NCBI GenBank assembly: GCA_947168885.1
Contig: CAMVNQ010000004.1
Span: 1 to 64,000, forward strand
Direction of reading: 5' to 3'
Origin: an uncultured Clostridia bacterium
GTDB lineage: Bacteria > Bacillota > Clostridia > Oscillospirales > Ruminococcaceae
DNA: 64,000 nucleotides
A program made the translations under genes and the position numbers. Of the stretch, positions 63,941-64,000 are shown in pieces; position 1 is the stretch's first letter, and each line of letters begins with the position of its first letter. Below the pieces are notes generated by a model. The model was given only the letters and a program-made list of their open reading frames with translations, did not search any database and was not told the origin of the DNA.

Positions 63941-64000
63941 TATGATACGAGAAAATCAGACTGCATCGGAAACAATGAAAAAAACCGGGAGGAGAAAAAA

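Noticed and set aside
63780-64000. A frame beginning at ATG 63780 and open to the edge
   Set aside because: It contains a T-tailed terminator hairpin and another stable hairpin, and a stronger ribosome site follows; kept only as leader sequence.

Overview
The window looks like the chromosome of a motile, Gram-positive gut Clostridium relative, most likely Ruminococcaceae/Oscillospiraceae. The grounds are strong AGGAGG ribosome sites, TTGACA/TATAAT promoters, lipoproteins and an SPDTG sortase-type anchor, a flagellin locus, and Tn4451-like mobilization genes. This placement is inference from gene content; no marker RNA gene is complete here.

Layout. 1-7.1 kb: the 3' part of a large repeat-bearing membrane protein, the NAD(P)HX repair enzyme, a lipoprotein, and a cell-wall-anchored acidic repeat protein. 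7.4-13.8 kb (minus strand): a division and housekeeping cluster, ftsE-ftsX-M23 hydrolase-S41 protein-greA-lysS, containing one foldback DNA element and preceded by a second. 14.2-19.2 kb: a PucR/CdaR-type regulator, then metG with a YbhN-like membrane protein and a triple zinc-ribbon protein. 19.4-25.6 kb: an integrative mobilizable element (large serine recombinase, TnpW-like protein, MOBP relaxase, MobC, oriT-like hairpins, a small putative regulator, a DUF6076-like protein). 25.6-30.6 kb: an AT-rich accessory block with a candidate structured RNA, an ECF sigma/anti-sigma pair, three exported or membrane proteins of unknown function, a large foldback element and a DUF6809-like protein. 30.8-51.1 kb: core genes: typA, a ZIP transporter, rnhA, a TetM-like GTPase fused to a Rae1/NYN nuclease domain, a P-type ATPase, an orphan response regulator, addA, a DUF2156 protein, a Cys-rich protein, a complete zinc/manganese-type ABC uptake operon behind a Fur/Zur-type box, DUF3737 and a GH26 glycosidase. 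51.6-61.7 kb: a displaced tRNA 3' end, an AlbA/Schlafen-type regulator with iteron-like operators, a DUF3021 membrane protein, an XRE regulator, unknown genes, flagellin lysine methylase fliB, a very long flagellin, and a tyrosine recombinase. 62-64 kb: a ribbon-helix-helix protein, an XRE regulator, and a hairpin-rich leader running to the window edge.

The strongest candidates for something new are: (1) the 281-bp segment between flagellin and the tyrosine recombinase. It carries a near-perfect SigD promoter pointing away from flagellin into a terminator, and is bracketed by two related near-palindromic 21-bp sites; it could be a phase-variable flagellin switch or a flagellar small RNA. (2) the translational GTPase fused to a ribosome-associated mRNA endonuclease domain. 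(3) a multi-hairpin RNA candidate at 26.0-26.2 kb. (4) foldback elements sharing a tip sequence. (5) an S41 protease homologue in the FtsEX cluster whose Ser and Lys positions hold Gly and Glu.
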